Assembly (NCBI GenBank): GCA_044227325.1
Contig: JBGAFI010000007.1
Location: forward strand, 161,635-225,634
Length of the DNA stretch: 64,000 bases
Reading direction: 5' to 3'
Source of the DNA: PFJX01 sp044227325
Lineage (GTDB): Bacteria > Pseudomonadota > Gammaproteobacteria > Burkholderiales > Thiobacillaceae
Positions 45,557 through 55,047 of the stretch are shown here, piece after piece; the first letter of the stretch is position 1, and every line of letters starts with the position of its first letter. The notes below the pieces were generated by a model. The model did not search any database and had not been told where the DNA came from. It saw only the letters and a program-made list of their open reading frames with translations. The position numbers and the translations under genes were made by a program.

Positions 45557-46711
45557 ATGGGTAAACATCAGGTCGCCATCGTTGCCGGCGAGGCATCGGG
45601 TGATCTGCTGGGAAGTCTGTTGATCAACGCGGTCAAGGCCGCCGGACTGCCCGCGGATTTCATCGGTATCGCCGGGCCCAAGATGCAGGCGGCCGGCGCC
45701 CGTTCCCTGTTTCCCATGGAAGCCCTGTCGGTGCGCGGCTATGTGGAGGCGCTGGGCAGTCTGAGGAAGATACTCGGCATCCGCAAAGCGCTGACCCGGC
45801 GCCTGCGCGCGGAACCGCCGCGCCTGTTCATTGGTGTCGACGCGCCCGACTTCAATCTTTCCCTGGAAACCGGCCTGAAACGGGCGGGCATTCCCACCGT
45901 GCACTTCATCAGCCCCTCGGTCTGGGCTTGGCGTCCCAAACGCATCGAGAAAGTGCGCAAAGCCGTTTCCCACGCCTTGCTAATATTTCCCTTCGAGGAG
46001 GCGATCTACCAGCAGGCGGGCATTCCGGCGACCTATGTCGGCCATCCCATCGCCAACGCCTTGCCCGAACCCAGCCGGATCAAGGCCCGGGATCGCCTCG
46101 GTCTGCCGACGGACGGGGAATATGTGGCGTTGCTGCCCGGCAGCCGGCCCGGGGAATTGAAGGCCCTCGCGCGCCTGTTCATCGAAACCGCGAAGCGCCT
46201 GGCCGAAACGCGGCCCGACGCGCGATTCCTGATCCCCCTGGTCAACCGGGAGACCCGGAAAAGTTTCGAGCAGGCGATCTACCAGGCCGAAGCCCACGAT
46301 CTTCCCTTGCGCATCCTCTTCGGCCACGCCCACGATGCCCTGCAGGCGGCGGACGCGGCGCTCATCGCCTCGGGTACCGCGACCCTGGAGGCCATGCTGC
46401 TGGATTGTCCCCACGTCATCACCTACAAGGTGCCCTGGCTGACCTGGCAGATCATGAAGCGGCAGGCGCTGCTGCCCTGGATCGGCTTGCCCAACATCCT
46501 CGCCAACCGCGCCGTGGTGCCGGAAGTCATCCAGGACCAGGCCAAACCCGAACTCCTGGCCGCCGCGCTCGACAAGCTGTTGGCGGACGGCGACGCGCGC
46601 CAGACCCAGATCGAGGAGTTCCAGATCCAACGCGCCCGCCTGCGCCGGGATACGCCGCGCCTCATCGCCCAGGCGCTGAAACCGTTTTTGGCGGAAGCCC
46701 CCCATGTCTGA
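45557..46711 (+). CDS. lpxB: Lipid-A-disaccharide synthase
   Basis: This 384-residue GT19 glycosyltransferase joins UDP-diacylglucosamine and lipid X. It has the N-terminal AGEASGDLLGSLL signature, FIGVDAPDFNL, SPSVWAWRPKRI, LLPGSRPGEL and the C-terminal nucleotide-binding ASGTATLEAML. Its end overlaps rnhB by 8 bases. Confidence 0.95.
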   Translation: MGKHQVAIVAGEASGDLLGSLLINAVKAAGLPADFIGIAGPKMQAAGARSLFPMEALSVRGYVEALGSLRKILGIRKALTRRLRAEPPRLFIGVDAPDFNLSLETGLKRAGIPTVHFISPSVWAWRPKRIEKVRKAVSHALLIFPFEEAIYQQAGIPATYVGHPIANALPEPSRIKARDRLGLPTDGEYVALLPGSRPGELKALARLFIETAKRLAETRPDARFLIPLVNRETRKSFEQAIYQAEAHDLPLRILFGHAHDALQAADAALIASGTATLEAMLLDCPHVITYKVPWLTWQIMKRQALLPWIGLPNILANRAVVPEVIQDQAKPELLAAALDKLLADGDARQTQIEEFQIQRARLRRDTPRLIAQALKPFLAEAPHV

Positions 46712-47291
46712 CGAAGAGCGGCTGGTCTGCGGCGTCGACGAAGCCGGGCGCGGCCCCCTGGCCGGGGCCGTGTACGCGGCGGCCGTCATTCTCGATCCCG
46801 CGCATCCCATCTCCGGCCTGAAAGACTCGAAAAAGCTCTCGGAAGCGGCCCGGGTCAGGCTCGCCGGGGAGATCCGCGCCCACGCCCTGGCCTGGTCGGT
46901 GGCCTGGGCCGACGAGGCGGAAATCGACCGGCTCAACATCCTGCACGCGACCATGCTGGCGATGCGGCGCGCGGTGCTGGGCCTCGCACCCGCCGCGCGC
47001 ATGGCCTTGATCGACGGCAACCGCTGTCCCGATCTGCCCATCCCCGCCCGGGCCATCGTCAAGGGCGATGCCAGCGAGCCTTGCATCTCCGCCGCGTCCA
47101 TCCTGGCGAAGACCGAGCGTGATAAAGAAATGCGACGTCTGGCCGATAAGTTTCCGGAGTATGGATTCGATCGCCACGCCGGTTATCCCACGCCGGAACA
47201 CCTGGCTGCCTTAAAATGCCACGGGCCATGTCCCATCCATCGGAAGAGCTTCGGCCCGGTCAAAAAGATCGCGCAAAAAACGCTGAGTTAA
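46704..47291 (+). CDS. rnhB: Ribonuclease HII
   Basis: This 195-residue enzyme removes ribonucleotides from RNA/DNA hybrids. The active site CGVDEAGRGPLAGAV holds the first two acidic residues, with LIDGNR and KGDASEPCISAASILAKTERD following. It is the last gene of the rpsB-rnhB block. Confidence 0.95.
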   Translation: MSDEERLVCGVDEAGRGPLAGAVYAAAVILDPAHPISGLKDSKKLSEAARVRLAGEIRAHALAWSVAWADEAEIDRLNILHATMLAMRRAVLGLAPAARMALIDGNRCPDLPIPARAIVKGDASEPCISAASILAKTERDKEMRRLADKFPEYGFDRHAGYPTPEHLAALKCHGPCPIHRKSFGPVKKIAQKTLS

Positions 47292-47306
47292 CAGGAGAAT
47301 TCGATC

Positions 47307-48167
47307 ATGTTCGTGATCATCGGCTGGGTGGTTGCCCTGGCAGGGGTCTTCGGGGGGTTCGCGGCGGCGGGAGGCCACTTGGCCGCGCTGATGCAGCCCC
47401 TGGAATTCGTCATGATCGGCGGCGGCGCCTTCGGCGCCTTCATCGCCGCGAACAACGCCCATGGCCTCAAGCACACCCTGGGCGGCATCGCCAGTTGCTT
47501 CAAGGGTTCCAAGTACACCAAGGCGTTCTACATGGAACTCATCGGCCTGCTGTTCGAGTTGTTGGCCAAGGCGCGCAAGGAAGGCCTCATGTCCCTGGAG
47601 AACGACGTGGAGGAGCCGGACAAGAGCGCCATCTTCGCCAAGTACCCCAATATCCTCTCGGACCACCATCTGGTGGATTTCATCACCGATTACATGCGCA
47701 TGATGGTGGGGGGCAATCTCAATGCCCTGGAAATCGAGAATCTCATGGACGCGGAAATCGAGACCCACCACCACGAAGCGATGCACCCCTCCCATGCCGT
47801 GTCCAAGCTCGCTGACGGCATGCCCGCCTTCGGTATCGTCGCCGCGGTGATGGGCGTGGTGCACACCATGGAGTCCCTGCATCTGCCGCCGACGGAACTG
47901 GGCTTGTTGATCGCCCACGCGCTGGTCGGCACCTTCCTGGGCATCCTGCTCTCCTACGGTTTCGTCGCGCCCCTGGCCTCGGTTCTGGAAGGCAAGGCCG
48001 CCGAATCCACCAAGGTCTATCAGACCGTCAAGGTCATCCTGCTCGCCTCCCTCAACGGCTTCGCGCCGCAAACCTGCGCCGAGTTCGGGCGCAAGGTGCT
48101 GTACTCCACGGAACGCCCCTCCTTCAAGGAATTGGAAGACGACATCAAGGCTCGCAAGGGCAAATGA
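47307..48167 (+). CDS. motA: Flagellar stator protein MotA
   Basis: This 286-residue membrane protein has four transmembrane helices. It forms with MotB the proton channel that turns the flagellar motor. The cytoplasmic loop has MDAEIETHHHEAMHPSHAV, and the third and fourth helices have GMPAFGIVAAVMGVVHTM and LGLLIAHALVGTFLGILLSYGF. AGGAG precedes the ATG. It is far from the chemotaxis operon but likely works with it. Confidence 0.94.
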   Translation: MFVIIGWVVALAGVFGGFAAAGGHLAALMQPLEFVMIGGGAFGAFIAANNAHGLKHTLGGIASCFKGSKYTKAFYMELIGLLFELLAKARKEGLMSLENDVEEPDKSAIFAKYPNILSDHHLVDFITDYMRMMVGGNLNALEIENLMDAEIETHHHEAMHPSHAVSKLADGMPAFGIVAAVMGVVHTMESLHLPPTELGLLIAHALVGTFLGILLSYGFVAPLASVLEGKAAESTKVYQTVKVILLASLNGFAPQTCAEFGRKVLYSTERPSFKELEDDIKARKGK

Positions 48168-48194
48168 TCGGCCCACGCATAGCGGAGACGAAAC

Positions 48195-49097
48195 ATGGCT
48201 GACGATTCCCAACGGCCCATAGTCATCAAGCGCATCAAGAAGGGCGGCGGCGGCGCCCATGGCGGCGCCTGGAAGATCGCCTACGCCGACTTCGTGACCG
48301 CGATGATGGCTTTCTTCCTGCTCATGTGGCTGTTGGGCTCGGCTTCCAAGGCCAAGATGGAAGGCATCTCCGAATACTTCAAAACTCCCCTGAAGGTGGC
48401 CATGAGCGGCGGATCCGGCGCCGGCGACGCCACCAGCGTGATCCAGGGCGGCGGTACCGATCTCACCCGGCGCGCCGGCCAGGTCAAGAAGGGCGATGCC
48501 GAGTCGGCCAAGTCGCGCGCCGAGCAGGAACGCCAGGAATCCGCCCGCTTGCAGGATCTGAAAGCCAAGCTCGACAAGGCCATCGACAGCAACGCCAAGA
48601 TGGCCCAGTTCAAGAAGCAACTCAAAATCGACATCACCACCGAGGGCCTTCGCGTCCAGATCATCGACGACCAGAACCGGCCCATGTTCGATTCCGGCGG
48701 CGCGGTCATGAAGCCCTATACCCGCGACGTCCTGCGCGAAATCGGCAAGACCCTGAACGAAGTGCCGAACAAGATCAGCCTGTCCGGCCACACCGACGCC
48801 GTCCCCTATTCCGGTGGCGAAGCCGGCTACAGCAACTGGGAACTCTCCGCGGACCGGGCCAACGCCTCCCGCCGCGAGCTGGTGGCGGGTGGCCTGGAGG
48901 ACGGCAAGGTGCTGCGCGTCGTCGGCCTGGGCTCGGCGATCCCCTTCGACAAGAACGACCCCAATTCCCCCGTCAACCGGCGCATCTCCATCATCGTCAT
49001 GAACAAGAAGGCGGAGGAAGCGATCACCAAGGAGTCGCGCCAGGTCGAGGCGAGCACGGCCCAGGAAGTGGCGGAGAAATTGGATGTCAAGCACTGA
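48195..49097 (+). CDS. motB: Flagellar stator protein MotB
   Basis: This 300-residue protein has a short cytoplasmic Lys/Gly-rich start, a single transmembrane helix with the proton-carrying Asp in YADFVTAMMAFFLLMWLLG, a plug/linker, and a C-terminal OmpA-like peptidoglycan-binding domain (ISLSGHTDAVPYSGG, NWELSADRANASRRELV). It anchors the stator to the cell wall. It ends inside the next gene. Confidence 0.94.
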   Translation: MADDSQRPIVIKRIKKGGGGAHGGAWKIAYADFVTAMMAFFLLMWLLGSASKAKMEGISEYFKTPLKVAMSGGSGAGDATSVIQGGGTDLTRRAGQVKKGDAESAKSRAEQERQESARLQDLKAKLDKAIDSNAKMAQFKKQLKIDITTEGLRVQIIDDQNRPMFDSGGAVMKPYTRDVLREIGKTLNEVPNKISLSGHTDAVPYSGGEAGYSNWELSADRANASRRELVAGGLEDGKVLRVVGLGSAIPFDKNDPNSPVNRRISIIVMNKKAEEAITKESRQVEASTAQEVAEKLDVKH

Positions 49098-49848
49098 CGC
49101 TTTGCCGTCTTTCTTGATGTCCCGCCTGCCTCCCGCCCTGGCCGCCCTGCTGGCCCATTTGCCCGGTCTGGCCCTGGCCGCGGCCCTGCTCGGCGCCGGC
49201 CTGGCGATCCCCCTTTTCCCGCTGGCCCTGCTCGTCGGCGTCAGCGCGGCCGCCTTGGCCGTGTTCTGGGGGCTGCCCGTCTGGTGGCGCCCGATCAACC
49301 TGCTGTTCGTTCCCCTCCTCTACCTCGGCCTGCGCGCCGAGCTGGATGCGGGCTGGTACCTCGCCGGATTCCTGCTCCTGGCGCTGACGTCCCTGGGCAC
49401 CGTGCGCACCCGGGTGCCGCTGTTCCTGTCCAGTGCCCGCGCGGCGGATGAGCTGGCCAGACGCCTCCCGCGCAATGGCAGCCTGTGCGACCTGGGTTGC
49501 GGCCTGGGCGGCCCGCTGGCGCGGATTCACGGGCAACGCCCCGACGCGAAACTCGCGGGGGTGGAAGCCGCGCCACTGAACTGGCTCGTTTCCCGCCTGC
49601 GCCTGCGCGCTCGCGCCGACATCCGCCTCGGCAGCCTGTGGGATGCCGACCTGTCCGGCTTCGACGTGGTGTATGCCTACCTTTCCCCCGCGCCCATGGC
49701 TCGACTGTGGGCCAAGGCTCAAGCCGAGATGAAACCCGGCAGCCTGTTCGTCAGCAACAGTTTCGCCGTGCCCGGCCTGGACTTCGACGAAGTGGTCGAA
49801 CTGGACGATCTGGCCCGTTCCCGACTTCTGATCCGGAGGATGCGATGA
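49084..49848 (+). CDS. Membrane-anchored class I SAM-dependent methyltransferase
   Basis: This 254-residue protein has three to four hydrophobic helices in the first 115 residues, then a Rossmann-type methyltransferase with motif I SLCDLGCGLGGPLARI and downstream FDVVYAYLSP and LFVSNSF blocks. The substrate is unknown. It overlaps motB by 14 bases and its stop overlaps the start of the HDOD gene, so the four genes from motA form one unit. Confidence 0.75.
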   Translation: MSSTDALPSFLMSRLPPALAALLAHLPGLALAAALLGAGLAIPLFPLALLVGVSAAALAVFWGLPVWWRPINLLFVPLLYLGLRAELDAGWYLAGFLLLALTSLGTVRTRVPLFLSSARAADELARRLPRNGSLCDLGCGLGGPLARIHGQRPDAKLAGVEAAPLNWLVSRLRLRARADIRLGSLWDADLSGFDVVYAYLSPAPMARLWAKAQAEMKPGSLFVSNSFAVPGLDFDEVVELDDLARSRLLIRRMR

Positions 49849-51314
49849 GCGACTGGCTCGAGCGGCTGAAACCCGGGGGGGTTCCGGTCTTCCAGCGTAC
49901 CCGGGACCGGCTGATTGCCTTGAGCCCGCGGCGGGAAGCGCTGACCGCCAGGGAAATCGCCTTCGAGGTTCTGCTCGATCCCTTCGCCACGCTGTGGATC
50001 GTCCACGCCATCAACGAGAAGCTGGGGAATCGCCTCGGCGCGGATGTGGCGACCGTGGAGCACGCCCTGATGATGCAGGGCATCGGCGCCTTTTTCGATG
50101 CCTGCCGCGGACTGGCCGTCATCGAGGACACCGCCGCCGGACGCGATCCGCGCTCGCTCAAGGGGGTGCATGCCCTGGCGCGGCGGATCCAGCATGCCGC
50201 CTGGCAGGCGCGGGACTTCGCCGTGCTGCACAGCGATATCCGCGCCGAGGAAGTGCAGGTCGCCGCCATCCTGAGCCACATGCCGGAAATGCTGCTTTGG
50301 CTGCGCGCCCCGGAGGCGGCCCGCAAACTGAATCGACTGCGCCGCGCGACGTCGACCCCGGAGGTGGAAGAAACACTGTTCGGCATGCCCTTGCCCGCGC
50401 TGCGCTCGCGATTGCTCGCGGCCTGGAGCATGCCGGAACTGACGCGCGACCTGCTGGACGAGCGTTACGCGGAACGGACGCGGCAAATCATCCTCAATGC
50501 CTGCGTCGACATCGCCGCGCGCAGCGAGCGGGGTTGGTGGGACGCAGCCCTGCTGGAGGACTACCTCGCCCTGTCCGGCGTGGAAAACACGCCGATGGAA
50601 GTCGTCATCGCCACCGTGCACGGCAACGCCGCGCGCGCCGCGCGGAGCTGCGACTGGCTTTCCGCGCCGCCGGCGGCGGCCTGGGGGCCGATGATTCCCG
50701 GCCCCTGGCCGACCGACGAGGACAACGAGGAGGAGGCGCAACAAGCCTCCACGAGCGCGGGCGCGAAACCCGCCGAGGATCACTCGATCTGTCCCCTGCC
50801 GGACAAAGAGATCTTCCGCGAAGCCCTCAAGGGCATCGAGGAACATCTGGACGGCAGTCTGACCTTGAACCAGATGTCCGCGGTCATCCTCAAGGGCTTG
50901 CACGCCGGCTTGGGCCTGTCCCGCATCCTGTTCGCCATGATCACGCCGGACGGCGAGCGGGTGAAGACCCGTTTTTCCCTGGGCATTCCGCCCGAGGATC
51001 TGCTGCGCCACTTCGAATTCCGGCTGGGCAGCAAGGATCTGTTCGGCCAGCTCATGGGCAAGATGCAGGGCGTCTGGATCAACGAAGGCAACCGGGACCG
51101 GCTCTGGCCCATGGTGGACCCCAAGCTGCAGAAGATCATCGGCGCCGGCGACTTCTACGCCATGAGCCTGTTCAGCGGCAGCAAGCCCCTGGGCCTGATC
51201 TACGTCGACCGGGGCCACGGGGACTGCGGCCTGGATCCCCTCACCTATACCGATTTCAAGATGCTCTGCCTGCAGGCCGCGCGCGGCCTGGGCAAGGTGA
51301 AGTCGCCGTCCTGA
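49845..51314 (+). CDS. HDOD domain protein with C-terminal GAF domain
   Basis: This 489-residue protein has an N-terminal HDOD domain of about 270 residues (LTAREIAFEVLLDPFATLWI, HALMMQGIGAFF, VQVAAILSHMPEMLLW), a Pro/Glu-rich linker and a GAF-like C-terminus (ILKGLHAGLGLSRILFAMI, GLIYVDRGHGDCGLDPL). HDOD proteins are signalling scaffolds, often in chemotaxis or c-di-GMP pathways, usually without enzyme activity. Coupling to the preceding methyltransferase and motAB suggests a motility or surface role; this is inference. Confidence 0.8.
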   Translation: MSDWLERLKPGGVPVFQRTRDRLIALSPRREALTAREIAFEVLLDPFATLWIVHAINEKLGNRLGADVATVEHALMMQGIGAFFDACRGLAVIEDTAAGRDPRSLKGVHALARRIQHAAWQARDFAVLHSDIRAEEVQVAAILSHMPEMLLWLRAPEAARKLNRLRRATSTPEVEETLFGMPLPALRSRLLAAWSMPELTRDLLDERYAERTRQIILNACVDIAARSERGWWDAALLEDYLALSGVENTPMEVVIATVHGNAARAARSCDWLSAPPAAAWGPMIPGPWPTDEDNEEEAQQASTSAGAKPAEDHSICPLPDKEIFREALKGIEEHLDGSLTLNQMSAVILKGLHAGLGLSRILFAMITPDGERVKTRFSLGIPPEDLLRHFEFRLGSKDLFGQLMGKMQGVWINEGNRDRLWPMVDPKLQKIIGAGDFYAMSLFSGSKPLGLIYVDRGHGDCGLDPLTYTDFKMLCLQAARGLGKVKSPS

Positions 51315-51320
51315 CCCGCG

Positions 51321-54300
51321 TCAGGTCGCCATCCGCACCGCGTCCTCCACATCCACCGCCACGGGCCGGGACACGCCCGGTTCCGGCATGGTCACGCCCA
51401 CCAGCTTTTCCGCCATCTCCATGGTGATGCGGTTGTGGGTGATGAACAGGAACTGGGTTTCCGCGGACATCTTCTTCACCAGATTGCTGTAGCGCTCGGT
51501 ATTGCTGTCGTCCAGGGGCGCGTCCACCTCGTCCAGCAGGCAGAACGGCGCCGGATTGAGGCGGAAGAAGGCGAACACCAGGGAGAGCGCGGTCAACGCC
51601 TTCTCGCCGCCGGAAAGCAGGTGGATGGAACTGTTCTTCTTGCCCGGCGGTTGCGCCACGACCGTGAGGCCCGCGTCCAGGATTTCCTCGCCGGTCAGGA
51701 TCAGTTGCGCCTCGCCGCCGCCGAACAGATCCGTGAACAGGGTCTTGAATTCCCGGCTGACCCGGTCATAGGTGTCCTTCAGGCGGGAACGCGTCTCCGC
51801 GTCGATGCGGCGGATCGCCTCTTCCAGGGTCGCGGCGGCGGTTTCCAGGTCTTCCGCCTGGGCATCCAGGTATTGCTTGCGCTCCTGGGTCGCCTGGAGT
51901 TCATCCAGGGCGGCCATGTTGACCGGACCCAGGGCGGCGATGTCGGCCTCCAGGCGGGCCAGATCGTTTTTCAGCCAGGTCTCGCCCTTGCCGGCGAATC
52001 CCGCGGCTTGCGTCCGCGCCTCCAGTTCCGCCTCGTCCACTCCATCCAGTTCCTCGGTGTAGCGGGCCTCCACCAGGCGGGCCTCCTGCAGCCTCAGCTC
52101 GAAGGCCATGGCTTTTTCCTTGAGCGGCTCCAGGGCATGCTCGGTGTTGAAGCGCACGCTTTCCATGTCGCGCAGCGCGCCGTTCGCGCCTTCCAGGGTC
52201 TCGCGCGCGGCGGTCAGCGCGGCCTCGGACTGCTGGCGCCGCTCCAGGGCGGCATCCAGCGCGGAAAGCGTCGGGCTTTCCTGGGCCTGGGACAGCTCGG
52301 CTTCCAAGCGGGCGAAGGTCTGGGCCAGATCTTCCAGGGTGCGCGCGGCGCGTCCCTTGCGTTCCTCCAGTTCCTTCAGGCGGGCGGCGATGGAGCGGGC
52401 CTGGAAGGCGGCTTCCTGGGCCTCCCGCTCCGCGTGGCGCAGGGATTCACGCACCGTCTGCATCTTCTGGTCGGCTGCCTGGCGCGCGGCGCGCACCTCG
52501 TCCAGGCGTTCCTTCGCCATGTCGTATTCGAGCTGGGCTTCCCGGTGACGCTCGCCGGCGTCGTTCCAGGCTTCCTCCTCCACGGCCATCTGGTCATAGA
52601 TCTCGTCCAGTTCCTTGCCGATCTGATCGCGCCGTTCCTGGACCCGCCGCAAGGCCTCCTGGCCGCGCACCACCTCCACCTGGAGTTCGTGCACCTTGGC
52701 CTGGGCCTGGGCGACCTGAGCCTGCAAGGCCTCACCCTGGCGCCGGGCGGTCTGCTGGGCGGATTCGGCCTGGACCACTTCCTCGGCGACTTCCTCGGCG
52801 CCGGCCTGGGCCAGTTCCAGGTCGGCCTCCAGCGTCTCGATCTCCCGGGCGCGGGCAAGCAGACCGTGATGGCCTTTCTCCGGCGCGTTGAAGGTCAGCG
52901 TGTCGCGGCTGAGCCTGTGCCCATCGCGGGTGGCGATGAAGCCGCCGGCGGGCAGCCGGTCGCGCCGGGCCAGGGCATGGACCAGATTGTCGGTGGCATA
53001 GGCCAGGGCCAACCGGTCCGCCAGGAAGCGGGCGACCAGGGGATCATCGGTGTGGATCAGGTCGGCGAGGGGGTGCAAGTCCCCCTCGCCGGTCGGGCTG
53101 GGCGACAGAATCGCTCCCCCCTCCTCCACGCGCGCTGGGCGAACAGCGGCTGTCGGCGAGCCTTGCTCATCGCCATCGAAGCCGTCCGCGGGCGGGCTGG
53201 GGTGGAGGGAATCGGGGCTGAAGGAGGAGGCAGTCCCCTCCTCTTGCCGGCTTGTCGCGGAAGGGAGCAACAACTCGAAGCGCGCCTCAGGCGGTTGCAT
53301 GGCCCAGGCCGGTTCCGCCTCCGCCGCCAGCGCCGCCATGGCTTCGCCCAGCGCCGCCTCCACCGCGGTCTCCCAGCCCTCCTCCACGCGGATTTTCTGC
53401 CAGAGCCGCGCCACCGATTCCAGTCCCTGGCGCGCCAGCCAGGCGGCCCCCTCGCTTTCCGCCTGCTGGGCGCTGGCCTGCAACTTCTTGAGGGCGGCGA
53501 CTTCCGCCTCCTGGCGGTGCAGTTCCCGGTTCGCCGCATCCAGGGCGAGGCGCGCCTGGCGCAAGCGGGCCTCGTGCTGGGGCCATTCGGCGCGGGCGGC
53601 CTCCAGGTATTCGGTCAGCCGCTCCACCCGTTCCTGTTCCGTTTCCAGTTCCATGCGCCGGCGTTCCAGGGCGCTTTCGTCGGCGCCGGCCAGCTTTTCC
53701 TTTTCCTCCATCAGGCGCAGTTCCCGCGCCTTGTGCTGGTCCAGGATGCGTTCCGCGTGGGCCTGGTTCGCTTCCTCCAACTGGATGCTCTGCTCGAACT
53801 GGGCCATCTCCCGTTGCACCGCGGCGACGGCGGCCTGGGCCTCGCGCCAGACGGCATCCGCCTCGGGCATCGCCTCGCCGGCCTGGGCGGCGCGCTCGGC
53901 GAGGATTTCCGCCTGTTCCTCGGCGCGCTCCAGTTCCTCTTGGCGCTGCAGCGTTTCCCGTTCCGCGGTCTCGCGTTCGTTTTCGGTCTCCACTCGCCGT
54001 TCGCCGGCCAGGCGGATTTCGTTGGCCAGGCGTTCCCGGGTGCCGTGCAGGTGGCGCAGTTCCTGTTCCACCCGCGCCACCTCGCCGCTTTCCGCGTAGA
54101 AATGGGCCTGGGCCTGGTTCAAGGCCTCGGTGGCGGTGAATTGGGCGAGGCGCTGGGTTTCCAGTTCCGATTCCAGACGGCGCAGTTCGGCGGTCTTCGC
54201 CTCGATCTCGGTGCGCGCCGCATCCATCTGGCGTTCCAGGTCCACCTGGCGCGCCTGGGCGTCGCGCTTGCGGGTCAGGGCCAGGAAATGCGTCTTCAGG

Positions 54301-54977
54301 CCCTTGTCCGCGTCCAATTCGAAGAAGCGCCGGGCCACTTCCGCCTGTCCAGCCAGCTTTTCCAGTTGCCGGCCCAGTTCCTCGCGGATGTCGGAGACCC
54401 GGTCCAGGTTCTCGCGGGTGTCGCGCAAGCGGGACTCGGTTTCCTTGCGCCGCTCCTTGTATTTGGAGACACCCGCCGCCTCTTCCAGGAAACCGCGCAG
54501 TTCCTCGGGCTTGGCCTCGATGATGCGGGAGATCATGCCCTGCTCGATGATGGCGTAGGCATCGCCGCCCAAACCGGTGCCCAGGAACAGGTCCGCCATG
54601 TCCCGCTTGCGCACCTGGACGTTGTTGATGTGGTAGCTGGCGTCGCCGGTGCGGGTCAGGATGCGCTTGACCGAGATTTCCGCGTATTGGGACCACTGGC
54701 CCGCCGCCTTGCCGTCACTGTTGTCGAACAGCAATTCCACCGAGGCCCGGCTCGCGGGTTTGCGTCCGCTCGATCCGTTGAAGATCACGTCCTGCAGGGT
54801 GGCGCCGCGCAGTTCCCGCGCCTTGGACTCCCCCAGCACCCAGCGCACCGCGTCGATGACGTTGGACTTGCCGCAGCCGTTGGGACCGACGATGCCGGTG
54901 AGCTGGGCGGTGGCGGGAATGATCACCGGGTCCACGAAGGACTTGAAGCCGGCGATATGGATGTGTTTTAGGCGCAA
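51321..54977 (-). CDS. smc: Chromosome segregation ATPase SMC
   Basis: This 1218-residue protein has an N-terminal Walker A GPNGCGKS at residues 31-38, two long coiled coils, a central hinge, and a C-terminal head with the ABC signature LLSGGEKALTALSL and Walker B FCLLDEVDAPLDD. It condenses and segregates DNA with ScpAB. The hinge carries about 57 extra residues (about 576-632), rich in Ser/Pro/Gly and unlike SMC, that look like a translated repeat element; see the separate entry. The frame remains open through it. The usual betaproteobacterial neighbours zipA and ligA are not next to it. Confidence 0.94.
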   Translation of the reverse strand: MRLKHIHIAGFKSFVDPVIIPATAQLTGIVGPNGCGKSNVIDAVRWVLGESKARELRGATLQDVIFNGSSGRKPASRASVELLFDNSDGKAAGQWSQYAEISVKRILTRTGDASYHINNVQVRKRDMADLFLGTGLGGDAYAIIEQGMISRIIEAKPEELRGFLEEAAGVSKYKERRKETESRLRDTRENLDRVSDIREELGRQLEKLAGQAEVARRFFELDADKGLKTHFLALTRKRDAQARQVDLERQMDAARTEIEAKTAELRRLESELETQRLAQFTATEALNQAQAHFYAESGEVARVEQELRHLHGTRERLANEIRLAGERRVETENERETAERETLQRQEELERAEEQAEILAERAAQAGEAMPEADAVWREAQAAVAAVQREMAQFEQSIQLEEANQAHAERILDQHKARELRLMEEKEKLAGADESALERRRMELETEQERVERLTEYLEAARAEWPQHEARLRQARLALDAANRELHRQEAEVAALKKLQASAQQAESEGAAWLARQGLESVARLWQKIRVEEGWETAVEAALGEAMAALAAEAEPAWAMQPPEARFELLLPSATSRQEEGTASSFSPDSLHPSPPADGFDGDEQGSPTAAVRPARVEEGGAILSPSPTGEGDLHPLADLIHTDDPLVARFLADRLALAYATDNLVHALARRDRLPAGGFIATRDGHRLSRDTLTFNAPEKGHHGLLARAREIETLEADLELAQAGAEEVAEEVVQAESAQQTARRQGEALQAQVAQAQAKVHELQVEVVRGQEALRRVQERRDQIGKELDEIYDQMAVEEEAWNDAGERHREAQLEYDMAKERLDEVRAARQAADQKMQTVRESLRHAEREAQEAAFQARSIAARLKELEERKGRAARTLEDLAQTFARLEAELSQAQESPTLSALDAALERRQQSEAALTAARETLEGANGALRDMESVRFNTEHALEPLKEKAMAFELRLQEARLVEARYTEELDGVDEAELEARTQAAGFAGKGETWLKNDLARLEADIAALGPVNMAALDELQATQERKQYLDAQAEDLETAAATLEEAIRRIDAETRSRLKDTYDRVSREFKTLFTDLFGGGEAQLILTGEEILDAGLTVVAQPPGKKNSSIHLLSGGEKALTALSLVFAFFRLNPAPFCLLDEVDAPLDDSNTERYSNLVKKMSAETQFLFITHNRITMEMAEKLVGVTMPEPGVSRPVAVDVEDAVRMAT
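53081..53250 (-). repeat. In-frame repeat-like insertion in the smc hinge
   Basis: Between LLLPSATS and DLHPLADL of SMC about 170 bp encode low-complexity sequence with phrases such as LHPSPPADG and SPSPTGEG. Such phrases are typical of translated dispersed intergenic repeats in GC-rich Proteobacteria. The length keeps the frame. A short stretch of the same character is at 55535-55565. The repeat family cannot be identified without a genome search. Confidence 0.5.
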
Positions 54978-55008
54978 GGCGTGGAAAAGAAGCGAATGGT
55001 CTGGCGTT

Positions 55009-55014
55009 TATAAT
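55009..55014 (+). promoter_or_regulatory. -10 box of the queF promoter
   Basis: A consensus TATAAT lies 34 bp before the queF start in the 70-bp gap to the divergent smc. No good -35 box is seen at the right distance. Confidence 0.4.
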
Positions 55015-55047
55015 GCGTCGCGCATTCTAACTTTTAAGCACCGTTCC

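Noticed and set aside
51435..54971. Very long open frame antisense to smc (1178 codons)
   Set aside because: High-GC codon bias leaves the antisense frame open. It has no protein features, and SMC on the other strand is unmistakable.
54978..55047. preQ1 riboswitch upstream of queF
   Set aside because: The leader after the TATAAT box is only about 30 bases, and I see no preQ1-type pseudoknot pattern.
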